A stretch of DNA of 64,000 nt from Megaleporinus macrocephalus (lineage: Eukaryota > Chordata > Actinopteri > Characiformes > Anostomidae). The stretch's first letter is position 1. The number at the start of each line of letters is the position of its first letter. A model generated the notes under the pieces. It did not search any database. It was not told the origin of the DNA and saw only the letters and a program-made list of their open reading frames with translations. Position numbers and translations under genes: made by a program. This document shows positions 1 to 11,865 of this stretch, piece after piece. The stretch is from assembly GCA_021613375.1 (NCBI GenBank), contig CM038708.1:25501518-25565517 (forward strand). Direction: 5' to 3'.

Positions 1-55
1 TAAAGAACACTATGAGTAAAATGATATTGCAATCATGAGTGTCCTTCATTCAGAC

Positions 56-3000
56 CTCGTTTGAATCGTCTTGGGCCTGGTCACTGAGCTGCAACTGAAA
101 CAGAAAGTTGTGTTCCTCTAGGGCGCTGAGGTTGCTGGGTAGACGACTAGACTCGCTGTCCATCCTGTAGAAAGAAGCCATGGCCACCTCGCCTGACTGA
201 TGGCTGAATAAAGACAAAGACAGTGAGTGAGAACAAACACTTCACACCAATCTAGGCACAGCTACTTACAGACACTTCATGCTGTGAACTAACAAAATCA
301 CATGAAATATCCAGAAACCATAATCCGCATTAAAGACTTATTCACTAGAGACTGGTTTATATACTCCATAGTTTTCTTTTTTTACCCAATTTTCTAATTA
401 ATCGCATTAGTTTCCACTCAGCCAGCTGCTACCCTCTCACATAATGGCACCCAGGTTGTGCCACATATTTGTTCTTAAGCGTGAACAAATCAGGTATTAG
501 TTAGAGATGGACCGATCAGCGCTTTTGAGACCGATTCCGATCGCCAATCACCTTTCAGCGCGATTGGCCGATAGCCGATACCGATCGAGGGCGGGGCTGT
601 ATACCACAGCAGGGCTACATGTAGTTATTAGCGCAAGCAAGTCATGAAACCTGGTCTGTACTGGTTTATTACCATTTTTAACGAGCTCATGTAAAACAGC
701 ATAATATAATTTAACAAAATTAACAGTAAATAAACAAAGTAAATCAAACAAATATCACCAATACTGCAATCATTACATTTAGACTCTTAATTTAAAACTA
801 AAAAAGCTAATTAAATACATGCAGTAAAAACTGCAGTCATTAAACGCAGACTCTGTTATTTTAAACAAAAAACTGCAACCATTAAATGTAGATCTTGAAT
901 TGCTGCTGCTGTTCTGTTCAAACCGGTCAGATCTGGTCTGAATGGTGTTCTGGGTTATTTGTTTTGTGCTAGCTGCTCGTGCTAGCTCTGCGGTTTGCTG
1001 ATACTCACTGTATTCAGCTGCATGGTGTTCTCGTAAGGGTCTTTGGTTCCCCCATGAGACATGTTGATTTTACATATTTTACAAAACGCCCTGGATGAGT
1101 CTGTGTCACATACGGTAATCACTGCCAGACAGACGACATTCTTTTCTATCAGCTCGTGCTTTTCTCGCGAGGCCGCTGCTTTAGTCGGTCTGTGAAAAAC
1201 GAAAGGGTATGTATTTCCACCTGGCGGTTCAGATAGGAATTGCAGGGAGCTGGCCGGAGGGGGTTTCACGGACGCCTCCACTTCCTGGATGAAACGCTAG
1301 CTGGAAATGCAGAAATTAGGCTCATTTGTTTAACGTCACTGATCGGCTCTCGGGATCGGCTAAATTGGAGAAATATCGGCAGATCACCGATCACATATTT
1401 TAATTAAAAATCGTCCGATACCGATACATAGCCGATCGAACCTTCCATCTCTAGTATTAATAGCTTAGAAACATACAAATGCTTTAAAGTATTACTGCAG
1501 TTAGAGCAGTCAAAACCTTCTATTTTTTAAAATGGCAACATTTCAAGGTAAATATGTAGAACAACACTGGCCACTTCTGAACAACTTCTATTGGTCTACT
1601 GGTCATAAAGTAACCAGTAGAGGCAAAGGACGATTTCAAATGGGTTGTTCAGTACTTGCTTGTTCAGTGGTTTTTATTTGGGCCTATGCACCTGGCAAAG
1701 CTGTGTTCATAGAGGTGCTCAGCAATTACAAGCCTTTACCATACAAACAGTAATTTTACTGCAGAAAAGTGAATGAGATCATACCACACGTTGTCGACCA
1801 GCAGCACGGAGCCATCAGGCATCATGGGTAAATACGAGGCGTTGAAGTTGGGCAAGATTCGGACATCATGCACACACACGTCCTCCAGAGAGCTCCCGTT
1901 TAACACTGCATTAAGCCAACGTGGCATGCAGCAAGACAGGAGGCCACACAAATAAAGCAGAAAACATTAAGCTTACACACGGAGCTTCTGTACTGCAGCA
2001 CAACGATATCCTCCAGCTAAGGCTATGCTATTGTTTGCAAACCACAATGCAAACATGTACAAGTAATTTTAGCCTAAGCTACTTCAGCTGTTTTGTCTGA
2101 ACATATTTCATTACGTCTTTGTGGAGTGTCATGTAAACCCACCAAATTAAAAACATCTCATCCTCTATACTCCCCTAGAGACTAGGTGGAATAAGCCTGG
2201 GAGGGCCCACATGAGCACGTTTATGTATCCTCTCTTATATGAGACACTCTCAGAGGGCCTGTTTAAAGACATGCACTTACAGTTGGAGAACAAATACCCT
2301 GAAAGTAGGGCTTCTTTTCGAAATATTCCAATACAACCACAGCCTCAGCTGAAGTGTTTCACCCAAATTCAGCACAAATTGGTTAATTATGTTTTTTCTA
2401 TATTTTCTCTATTCTCTAAGACTCCATGTACACATGTTTCACAGACAAAACATCCCTCCTTGGACATTGGAAAGATGAGGCCTGGGAAGAAAATCATATT
2501 TCTATAGTTATATAAAAATAGGTCATTTCGTTGTTTCAATTTAACATATAAGCATTATAGCAAATTATCAAGCATGCATACAACTCTGTGCAACTTTTGT
2601 TTGTGCATTAAGCATCATAATGGATGTCTTTCACCAAATTCTATGCCTAAAACACACCCAGTATAGGCGAGCTGCTTGTGATATAAGAATTACAATATTA
2701 TAATTATAATGGCATACAAAATAATATAATTGCAATGTAAAATAGTTGACAACTAAACATATAATAATAATTAAACTACCATATTTATAAAACTATAATT
2801 GTTTCCTTTCAAAATGTATATACACTATAACCTTTTGAATAGGGTTTGAAAACTTGGCCATCCCAAGCTGCTGTGTAATAAACAATAGACATGTTTTGAA
2901 AAGGGAATTCCACCATTTTTTTTACATTTCTAAAAACATATTAATAATTCAATACCTGAAATGTAAACAATGCCATCATTGAGTCAGTTGGTGACAGAAT

Positions 3001-6000
3001 GTTTAATATTTAACATTGATAATGCTAAAATATGGGCAAAAAGGTAAAACTGCTAAAATGTTCTTTAGGCCTTAAAAGGTTTGTGGGACTCTCCCAACTC
3101 TCCCAAAGTAATGTCTCAGACATTAGCCAGTGCATTTGTAAATAATTAATGTAATCATTATCTGTGAGGCAGCTTTTAGAGGTATTAAACTCTTCCTATG
3201 ACCACCATTATGAATTCTCGGTGGGTTTCACTATAATGTTATAGATCATCTATAATTAGAACGTTATGAGGACATCCTGATTCGAGCTGAAAGGCCAGTG
3301 TCCAAGCCAAGTGTGGCATATTAATGTATTGTTATTGGTGCAACCTGTGGAAGTACAGCTTTAAGGCTATGTTTTTCACTGTGTTTCTATTTACACTGAT
3401 GTCTTTTTTTTTTTAAAGCAGCTTAAATGTCTGCTGTCATGTGGAATGATTATAAATGGAAAAAGAAAGCAGCTCAGAAGCCACTTGTAACATCGGCAAT
3501 GCTACAAAAGCATTTCAGCTAGCCTTTCATTAAAACGTGCTTACACTAGCAGCGTGCATTATTTGAGTTTGCAGCTACACATTTAGTGGTAAGGATAACA
3601 ACATGTTAGAGCAAGCATTGCGAGCAGAAATATAAAACTAGCATTCATTTAGGACACTATACAATGAACTTTAAAAAAGTAAAGTAAGTGAGAGCCCAGA
3701 ACATCTAGGCTCAATGTTATTGGTTCCTCTAACTTCAGAGTGCTTGTCGTGTACATTATGTAGCTGTATTACCTAAAAACATAACATAAAAACATAAGTA
3801 CCAGATATTTTACCTTAATATCAGCATTCAATATGAAAGAACTTGCCATGGAAAGAAGACCTGACAGGAGCAATCCTAGTTGCAACAGTAACGAGTGAAA
3901 AAGCTTTCAAAGTACCTTTAAGGACAGTGAGGTGTCGTCCAGACACGGTCATCTGCTGGCACTTCACTGTGGGCGGAGGAAGGACATTCAGGGTGGTGCT
4001 GACTGGGAGTAGAGATGGGAGAGAAAGATAGAGGTGATTACTTTCCTTCCACCGAGAGTCACAAGTCAATATGTTTTAACATTACTTAGCTAAATGCCAA
4101 TCAGCCTTTGAGGCAGCTGAGAAACTGGAACAAACCAGAATGCCTTTAGCTGAGCACAATCTTAACAGTTCGCAGGGGCTTGCAAGTTCAACCACAGTGG
4201 AAATACGGGGTAAACAGAAAAAACAGAACCTAAGACTGTTACAGCATTCGAATTACTACATTAATGCAGCAAGTGTGGGTGTTTAAGGAACTACTAAAGA
4301 TAATGCCGAGCTGTTCTGTTTGACCGAGTGCTTACCCTGGGCTTTGAAAGTGTTGAGGTCCTGACGGAAGGTTTGGCAGGGGCTCTTCTGCTGAAGGATG
4401 CTGAGGTAGCCATGCTCCTGGATCTCAGCCTTCTCGTCTTCCTGCTTCCATACAGTCACTATAATCTGCACAAAGCCCACGCAGAATACAACACACAATA
4501 GCTGGTTGGACAAAAAAGCTTTAGGAACTGTAACTGTCAAAAGGAGGCATCAATCTAAATATACAACAGCGTTGGGTTTCCATCTAATATTTCTGGTAAG
4601 AAAGTGAATGATTCCATATTTTTATAAGCAATTCGCTGATATCACAACTTGTACAGTATTACAAATATTCAAACATTTCTGTGGTACATTGTAGAACCTA
4701 CACCAGCACTGTGCAAAGGTTTTAGGCACTTGAGGAGATTATATTTAAAATATATTTTCCTACTCAGGAAACTTTTATTTGCACAGCAAAACATACAAAT
4801 ACAAATAGCATTGATACAGTAAGTAGTGGTTTTGCATGTGTCAGTGTGTTTATTTACCCCTTTCCAAGCTATTGTTCCAAGTATTGTTTGAAGTTATCAT
4901 CTAACACCTGGTTTGGCTACTCAGTACTTGATTAAGCTAAATCAAAATCTCTGGTGAAGGAATTTGACAAATGAATGCAGTGCCCCAGCTTTCAGGAGAA
5001 ACCTGAAACTAACCTTTGTTCTTCAAACTGGCTCACAAGATATCATCTACTTCTTTTAAAATAAGATAATCATGCTACTTTGTATTGTATTTGCATCTGT
5101 TCTAAAGAAATAGGATGTACTTACTGGGGAAAATACACTTATTGCTAAGATAAAGCTTTAAAGCTTTTAAACAATGAGCTTAGGTGGCTAAGACTTTTAC
5201 ACAGCAGTGCACTTTGGTTAAAATGAAAGGCACTTCTGCAGAACCTTGCTAATAAAAAAAATTCTATTTTTTCATGGCTCCTTTCATTTCTAAAGCATCT
5301 TTAGCCATCATGCTTCTTCCAGTCTGGTGTTTTCCTTCTCTGCAATATAGCTCTCCACTCTTGCCCTCTTCCATCATCATCATCATCATCAAATGCACCA
5401 GTGTCTTGTTGCATCATCTCTTTCTTTGTATATGTAGTCTTTGAACCAAAGATTGTGATGTTTGAGTGCAATACGTAGCTGTTCTGAGCTGGAACACTCC
5501 GCTCCAGTTTTTGCTGTTGCTTCTCTTTATGATTATGGATTTGTTTATAATAAGCCTATTTGTCTGTGTTTTGAGCTCTGAAGCCGGTGATGACTGTGGT
5601 TATTGGAGCTACTAAATGTACTTTGCACTTACATTCAATGCTTTCTGGTAAATCAGTCTTTCCATGTTTAAATTGTTACATTATGAAAACCACAAAAACC
5701 TTTCAGGAACCGAGGAGCCTCGGGGAAACCTTACAGATGTTTTCCAATAAACCCATGTAGGCAGAAGCAAACATAGGCAACCTCAGAAAGAAAATAAGAC
5801 AACACTGCAACCACATGAACTTTGGATAATTGTTTGTGATGTAGCGCGCCGACACAATAGTGCACCTGTACGTCTTCTGACTGATGCCTCGGGACTTCTA
5901 GGTGACATCTCTGAGCAGAGTGCACAAAATGATGAACTCAAAGATAAACCGACAGTCAGATAGCACTACCTCCAACACATCCTAATGATATAATTACTTA

Positions 6001-9000
6001 CCTTCACTTTCAGCGTGCTGACTGGGAGTTTATCCAGCGACACAGTCAGAGGGAAGATAACCTCATCATTCAGAACGACAGGATCATCCGCAGGCGACTG
6101 AACGTCAGTCACAGTGAGCGTCAGAAAAACGAGAAGAGGGTGAGATACGTCAAAAACACACATTATGCTGCTCATCACAGAGAAATTTGCAATGAAAAGG
6201 GAATAGAAGTAACACTTTCTTAACATCTGTACAATCAGTCTGTTAAGATAAACTCATTGTTAGACTTCTTTTAGTCAACACAATGGAGACAGGTGATAGG
6301 AACCTTGGGTTTGCTATGCCTAAAACACAAATATATCCATTTCCTTTACTATAAAACATTATTAGTGAACCTACACGAGTCTTCTGACTCCTTATGTGTC
6401 CTGTTAACCATAGGAATCAGTCAAGATCAGAAATGATAGAGAACTGCTCCAAACACGCAGTCCACAATCAGGCAAATTATTATTTTTATCTTGGCAAATC
6501 TGTGTGGTGAAGCAGGTAAGTATCAGTAAGATATAATACAGCAATGTTGCACTTTATTTAATTAAATGTTATTAAAATAGACGATTCTTCATGTATGAAT
6601 TTGAACCTGACCTGTTAAAGAGCAAATCGTACACGTTATTAATGTCATGACTTTGGCTAATAGGAAGTAGGGCTGCAACAGTATTCATTTTTTCTCACAG
6701 TGGTGATAAAGCAACACATCCCTGTGGCTTCATGGTTTACATATCCTAAACTGCCCTCGAGCATCCTCACGCCACTTACAGTGCGTCAAGTACTCAGCCT
6801 TAACAGCATCGCACACTGGACCAGCAACACCAAAACATTTCAAATTATTGTTTTAAATGAAGGTTCGGACTCCAGCTCCGCTGAAGTCTGACTCCTCCTG
6901 CAGGAGCCTCACACACAGTCAAATAGACGGTACATATTACACTCGCCATTTCTGTGGTTCCTGTGTGTTAATATTCCTTTAGAGCAAACAGCTAAACACA
7001 GAGTCTCACAGTGACAGTTCAACAAACAGACAGTGTAACTAACAGACGAGTTGTTGGAGCTCTTGGGGGACTGGATGTCTTTCAGCCGTAATGATCAATA
7101 TAATAAAAACACAGTCTTCATTGTCAAGTCTGGAGCAATAAGATACTGGCTCTCATTGACTAGGAACACTGTTCACTCAGCGTTTGGTCATTGCTATGTT
7201 AAATTTAAGCCACATTGAGCTCACAGGAAGCTACAGTGGATATTGAAGCAAAATATGTACACCGAGAATGGCAGTCAGACTTCACAGCCCGGTCTTTTTC
7301 AGCTCACTAACAGAGAGCCCCTAATAAAGTAGAAACTGATGCTAAGCGTGATGATTGATGATTATGAATAAAAATACTAAAAAAATTACCCTGAAAACAG
7401 TGATAACCCTGATAATGAGCTGAAGCCCATGGTGGGCATAACATGACCATAACACTGCTGAATAGCCACTATTATCACACCCCTGACAGAAAGTACTTGA
7501 AATGTGATGTGCTGCTTGTGTTCATTTAGCCCATACAACGTGAGCATTAGGTTTCTTTAACAAAGGTTACTAGATTTTTTTTATTTAATACTCATTTTAT
7601 AGCTAAATTAATTGCTTTGAATTATTTTAATTATTTTGAATGCTTGATTAATGCATATAAGAAAATAAGAAAATAGATTTAACACCAATACAATATATAT
7701 GTAATCACTGTAAGTAACTGTTTTATGTGGCTCAGGTTTTCGAGCCATAAAACGCTTCACATGTCTGTGTTCTATCACCACCACCGTGATCATTCCCCCA
7801 GTGTTAAGTTTCTCTACTGTACAGCAATTCACAACAAACCACAAAAAATGACTTTCTTTACACCTTAATGATTGAAATAAGCACAAACCAGTGGAATCCC
7901 CTCATAGCTGCACATTAGTGGAGCACAGTATAGGCCTATCACGTCACCTGTCCTTGGAGGAGTGCAAGACGTTTGCACAAAGGGGTGTGACTACAGAGAG
8001 CGCAGAGCAAACACTAGCACAAGGCCAAGATTTTAATCAGAGAGCTTTTTTTTTAACTCTCTTGGGAAATCAATGTACAATAGGCTCATGCGCATACTCC
8101 TACTCATATCTTTGTATGTAGGCTATAGGGCTTTTGTGGTTACGGATGAACCAAGAAACTACAGCAGCACTGCAGCTGCTTCTAACGGAGCACTGCAGCT
8201 GCTTCAAACAGAGCCTGTAGGCTTTTAAATAATGTTGCTTTAGTGGCACATACTATAACGTTCCCTAAGGAACCATTTAAATGGCAATATACCTGAATGC
8301 CATATCCACATCAAGAACCCTCTCATAAGAACAAGATCAATGAAGATCTATGAAGTACTGCCTCCAATGTCTGTAAATGGGCAAGGAAGTGAAACTATTT
8401 GGAGCGAATCTTTGGCTGAGCAGACTGAGTTATTACTCAAACATCACACAGATATGTAACATTTTTTACATAATCCTAACCAGTAACTCAGCCCAGGGCT
8501 GCCAAGGCATGTAGCCGACATTCAGAAACAGGATAAACACTTCCAATGAATGCTTTAAATACAGTAAGGGGAAACTTCTGCTTTGCTTATATTTGCATAT
8601 ACATACAAACATCCAAATTTACACACACAATGTTGTTTAACTGTGTATTTCTCTATATAATGTGTATATTTATTATATGTTTTTTTTAATATCATAATAA
8701 TTTTAGTTGAGACTGTTTGCTTTTACCCCTAATTAATTCTAAAATATATTTAATGCAACCAATGATGGAGAAAGTAGTAACTGAAAGTGTACTGCTGCAC
8801 TAAACGCTTGTGAAGCTTATAAAATTTTTGCTGGACAGCTCGAACAAACTGTTCATTTATTTGCATTGCTTGTGGGAGATTTGCAGCATTGAGCGCCAGC
8901 CACAGGACACTGTCAGTTGGATGTTGCTGGTTGGTGTCCTATTCTCAGTCCAGCAGAGACACTAAGGTGCTCCAGCACTCCAGCAGCACTGCTGTGTCTG

Positions 9001-9073
9001 ATCCACTCATACCAGCACAATACACTAACACTGTCGCAGTGTCAATGCAGTGCTCAGAATGCTCTACCACCAA

Positions 9074-9126
<53 letters not shown>

Positions 9127-11121
9127 TAATAACAATAAATAATGAGCTACAGTCTCTAATTGTAGAACAACAAAGTGCACCTAAATAAAAAGTGGAAGCA
9201 AATGAAATGAAGAACATGCACAGATACATGGAGGTGTATTGAAGCAACCACTTAATATATATTGTTGATAATGGAATAAAACTTAATATCTACACCTTTG
9301 TCTGGGTTTTTTGACATACTTCATAAATACCAGCAGACATTTCATGATGATTGCAGCAACAGAAATACTGTGAATGTCTTTGTAATGAGATGTCTTTACA
9401 TTTCACTTACGTATGGTTCAGTCGTTTTAAATATGTGTATGTCAGCTGTCAGCTGCAGCCTTCACAGTGTTTTTAAGTGCAAATTTTCAGAGGACACGAG
9501 AGGCGATAATGAGCTGATGGAAAGATGATCAACAACTGGCTTTGGTTAATGCTAGGTTTATCACGGGTTGGTGTGTTTGGACCCTAAACTTACTCTAGCA
9601 AGCACATGTTATAGTCCAGTTTGCCCACAGAAAAAGAGTCTGCTGAATCAGACACTAACATGGAGACAGTGTTTTTTTGTCATATGTTACATTGTGCTAA
9701 TGTTTTATTTTCTCCCTGCAAGAGTTACATTGTGAGGATGTTTTGACAACGTACTGTTTTAATGGCCACATTGTTGTCCCAATGCTGAAATACATTGTCA
9801 TAACCTGCTACAATCATTCACACGTTCCATTATATCTGCATCGAACTCCATGGAATTTTGTAAAGTTGCCAACCTGTAGTAATAATGCCATAAACAACGT
9901 CATTTAATAGCGATGTTGTGAAACCTTGTTCAGACACCACCTTTTAACAACGTTGTAGCAACACTGTTGAAAGTAAACAACGTTGTGGCGATGTTATGTG
10001 TTTGCTGGGCTCCTGCGTCTCAGAGAAGTCCACATGAAACGGCAGCTATGGCTGAAAGGGTGAGAGGTGGATTTAAGTGGAAGTGTTTAACGGAGTGTGG
10101 TAAGATATTTGATGTGGTGCAAAATCCTAACAGCCTGTAGCATCACGTGCTTTCTTACTATGAACAGTAAATATGTTGTATCCTCTGTATCTTCTGTACA
10201 ATTGGCCGTTTTGTTTACTATCTCCTTTAAGGAGGATCTATGTGTTTGAGCTCAGTGCTGATTAGGTCATTTAAAAATAAGTCACCTTATAAACACCCCT
10301 TATAGCGTCACTGCCACGGTGGGCGGGGCTAAACTGCAGGCTGAACGGGCGGTAAGGCGCGTTGGTGTCAGTGACGTCACAAAAACAACAACGGGCCGTT
10401 TTTTGCTGTTTATATGTGCGACACGTGGATTGAACAGCAGGTTTAGATAATGTACATGTTTAGATAATGTACAAAGATTTTTTGGAGATAGAGAGTAGGG
10501 GGGCATTTCGAGAATGGGGGCTGCAGACGATTCGTGTTTACAGAGGAAACGTCAAAACAAGTCGCCTCATTTTATTCCATTTAAACTGTGTATCACTACC
10601 TTTATCAGCTCTGCCGTTTGGTGTTGCTTCCTTTCTGTGTGTCTCACCTGCAACGGAGCCTTGCGGAACTCCCTCCCGCCGCTGGCCGGGTTATTGTGAA
10701 TGAGAAGCGGTTTGCACTCTCTGAAGCCCCGGGCCCTGGAGCCGCCTCTGGCCGCGCAGCCCGCTCCTGTCTCCTCGTCGTCCGTGTCCTCCACACATTC
10801 GTCCCCGCTGCTCTGGTAGTCGTGGTAAAGCGGCGGGGCTCTCTGCCTGCCGTCCCCAGGACACACGCTGGCCACGGCGCACAGAGAGCCGGCCAGCTCC
10901 CGCCACGAGCGGCTGCTGCTGCTGCTGCTGGGCTGCTCCGCGCCGCCACCACCGCTGCTGCCGTCCGCGGAGCTCTGAGAGCGCAGGACCAGCAGGAAGC
11001 GCACCGTCTCGCCAAGGTAGAGGTGACTGCGGCGCGGAAGGGTGCGGTATCGAGCCGGGTCGGACAGGTCCGAAATGGGCACGGCGGGGAAATACATAAA
11101 ATACTCGCACTGCGACTCCAT
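56..11121 (-). CDS. trappc14: TRAPPC14 (C7orf43/MAP11), trafficking protein particle complex subunit 14; 3' part runs off the window
   Basis: Six coding exons read on the minus strand: 11121-10648, 6097-6002, 4465-4336, 4002-3916, 1905-1785 and 203-56. All introns begin GT and end AG and the phases join exactly. The product matches vertebrate TRAPPC14 as I recall it: an N-terminus beginning MESQCEYFMYFPAVP, then RYRTLPRRSHLYLGETVRFL, DEVIFPLTVSLDKLP, IIVTVWKQE, HLTVLK, RILPNFNASYLPMMPDGSV and SALEEHNFLFQL. The family is a metazoan TRAPPII subunit that binds microtubules and supports preciliary vesicle tethering. Exon 1 carries a low-complexity Ser/Gly linker. I chose the start at 11121 because it aligns with the human start; in-frame ATGs exist upstream as far as 11154. 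The C-terminal half lies beyond position 1. Exon 6 ends on a fairly weak donor (GAG/GTCTGA), so that edge is less certain. Confidence 0.93.
502..1453 (-). mobile_element. Non-autonomous hAT-type DNA transposon with a BED zinc-finger remnant
   Basis: The ends are inverted: the left begins TAGAGATGG and the right ends CCATCTCTA. Both sub-terminal regions are full of CCGAT/ATCGG motifs. The element is flanked by an 8-bp duplication, GTATTAGT on the left and GTATTAAT on the right (7 of 8 identical), the size hAT transposases make. On the minus strand, 1281-982 translates to a piece with a CKIC pair and following residues resembling the start of a BED zinc finger, which sits at the N-terminus of many hAT transposases. 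The catalytic part is absent, so the copy cannot move itself. It lies in the trappc14 intron between the 1785-1905 and 56-203 exons. Confidence 0.75.
2200..3800. repeat. trappc14 intron DNA containing an interspersed repeat (about 2900-3300)
   Basis: No coding exon is visible. From about 2903 the sequence starts with a GGGAATTCCACCA-like end. It then contains GTCTCAGACATTAG and a TTTTAGAGGTATTAAACTCTTCCTATGACCA-like block that recurs near 61460-61560. The transposon class is unknown. Confidence 0.5.
4702..5222. mobile_element. Probable Tc1/mariner-like MITE in a trappc14 intron
   Basis: The left end reads CACTGTGCAAAGGTTTTAGGC. The right end, read on the other strand, is CACTGCTGTGTAAAAGTCTT and continues AGCCAC. 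These inverted ends about 500 bp apart, each beside a TA, suggest a small non-autonomous element. There is no transposase open frame. The exact edges are uncertain by several bases. Confidence 0.5.
5372..5391. repeat. Short ATC trinucleotide repeat
   Basis: A short run of ATC units lies in the intron between the 4336-4465 and 6002-6097 exons of trappc14. It is a simple-sequence tract with no coding role. Confidence 0.6.
8830..9200. repeat. Degenerate copy of a common ostariophysan interspersed repeat
   Basis: The stretch around 8965-9065, with its 'ctgatccactcataccagcac' and 'cagtgctcagaatg' words, resembles a repeat I recall as very common in characin and catfish sequences. The flanking 'ctctaattgtagaacaacaaag' part at 9150-9175 also fits. 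It is interrupted by an ATA microsatellite. The assignment is from memory and the class is unsettled. Confidence 0.5.
9074..9137. repeat. (ATA)n microsatellite
   Basis: About 16 uninterrupted ATA units are followed by a few AAC-interrupted units. In translation it produces poly-Ile artefacts on both strands. Confidence 0.95.
9700..10010 (+). repeat. Interspersed repeat rich in AACGTTGT, copy 1
   Basis: It contains several AACGTTG motifs and ends at TGTTTGCTGGG. An inverted copy lies near 46735-47000; shared words include ACAACGT(A/T), ATCTGCAT, CATAAACAACGT and TTTAATAG. The family is probably a non-autonomous element whose class I cannot name. Confidence 0.6.
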
Positions 11122-11180
11122 CATCAGGACCATGGCTGCGTTATTATCCGCCACCGAAGCAGCTAACAGATATCCGGTTA
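10640..11180 (-). promoter_or_regulatory. trappc14: CpG-rich first exon and probable promoter of trappc14
   Basis: This block is strikingly GC- and CpG-rich against an AT-rich background and coincides with coding exon 1 of trappc14. A CpG-island promoter is typical of a broadly expressed gene. No TATA box is evident; the transcription start was not located and is inferred to lie just above 11154. Confidence 0.5.
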
Positions 11181-11865
11181 GCGTGAGCAGCTAGCAAAAA
11201 TAGAACTCACACCCCAGCCCCCCTTTAAATACCCTAACCAGCCTTATTTGTGTCTCGGACGGGTCTCCGCACATTACAGCTGCCCAAAATAAATCCATAT
11301 AAAACGCGTCCTGTTTGGTGCCTTCTTGGTGTCCCAGCAGCTCAGTGCATTCAAACGAGCGCACAGACGAGTAAATCGAGCCGAGATAGAATCGAGTCGA
11401 AGGCGCTGTGTGGAAAACCAGACAGGAGTAGTTGAGTGCCGAGAAAAATAAACAACTCTGTGGTTGTGCTATCAGTTTAGTGATACTGACTGGTGTGAGG
11501 GCTGTGCTTGTAAAGCTGACCACAAACTAAAGATTTACCTAAAAAAGTAATGTTAATTTGATTCACTGAGAAAACTAAAGGTAAATAGTAACTACACTCT
11601 GATTGTGGGGGCGTTGTAGGCACGTGCCCATAACCAATATGTTGTATGTAACATTACATATTGGACGAGGCATAAATATTGACCCAGGTTAGAAACTGGT
11701 TCTACATCTACCTAGATAACAAAGAATTATTAATATTGATACGGTTCCGGTTCCGAACGTTCATAAGATTACACCACAGTGTGCATGCAGTGGAGTATTA
11801 GTGTTTTCATTCAAACACAGGTCCAACCTTATAAGACAAAGATGAACAACTTCACTTCTGTTACT

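Larger units (their letters stand above)
6700..10300. other. Large first intron of trappc14, no further exon recognised
   Basis: This AT-rich DNA between coding exons 1 and 2 holds an old interspersed repeat with a trinucleotide microsatellite (8830-9200) and a copy of an AACGTTGT-rich repeat (about 9700-10010). Open frames here are short and match nothing I recognise. Confidence 0.6.

Noticed and set aside
8945..9247. Poly-Ile/poly-Asn open frames across 9074-9137 and 46614-46664
   Set aside because: They are translations of trinucleotide microsatellites, open in several frames, with no domain or splice context.
10588..11166. Long plus-strand frame of 192 codons
   Set aside because: It is the antisense shadow of trappc14 exon 1; high GC removes stop codons on both strands.
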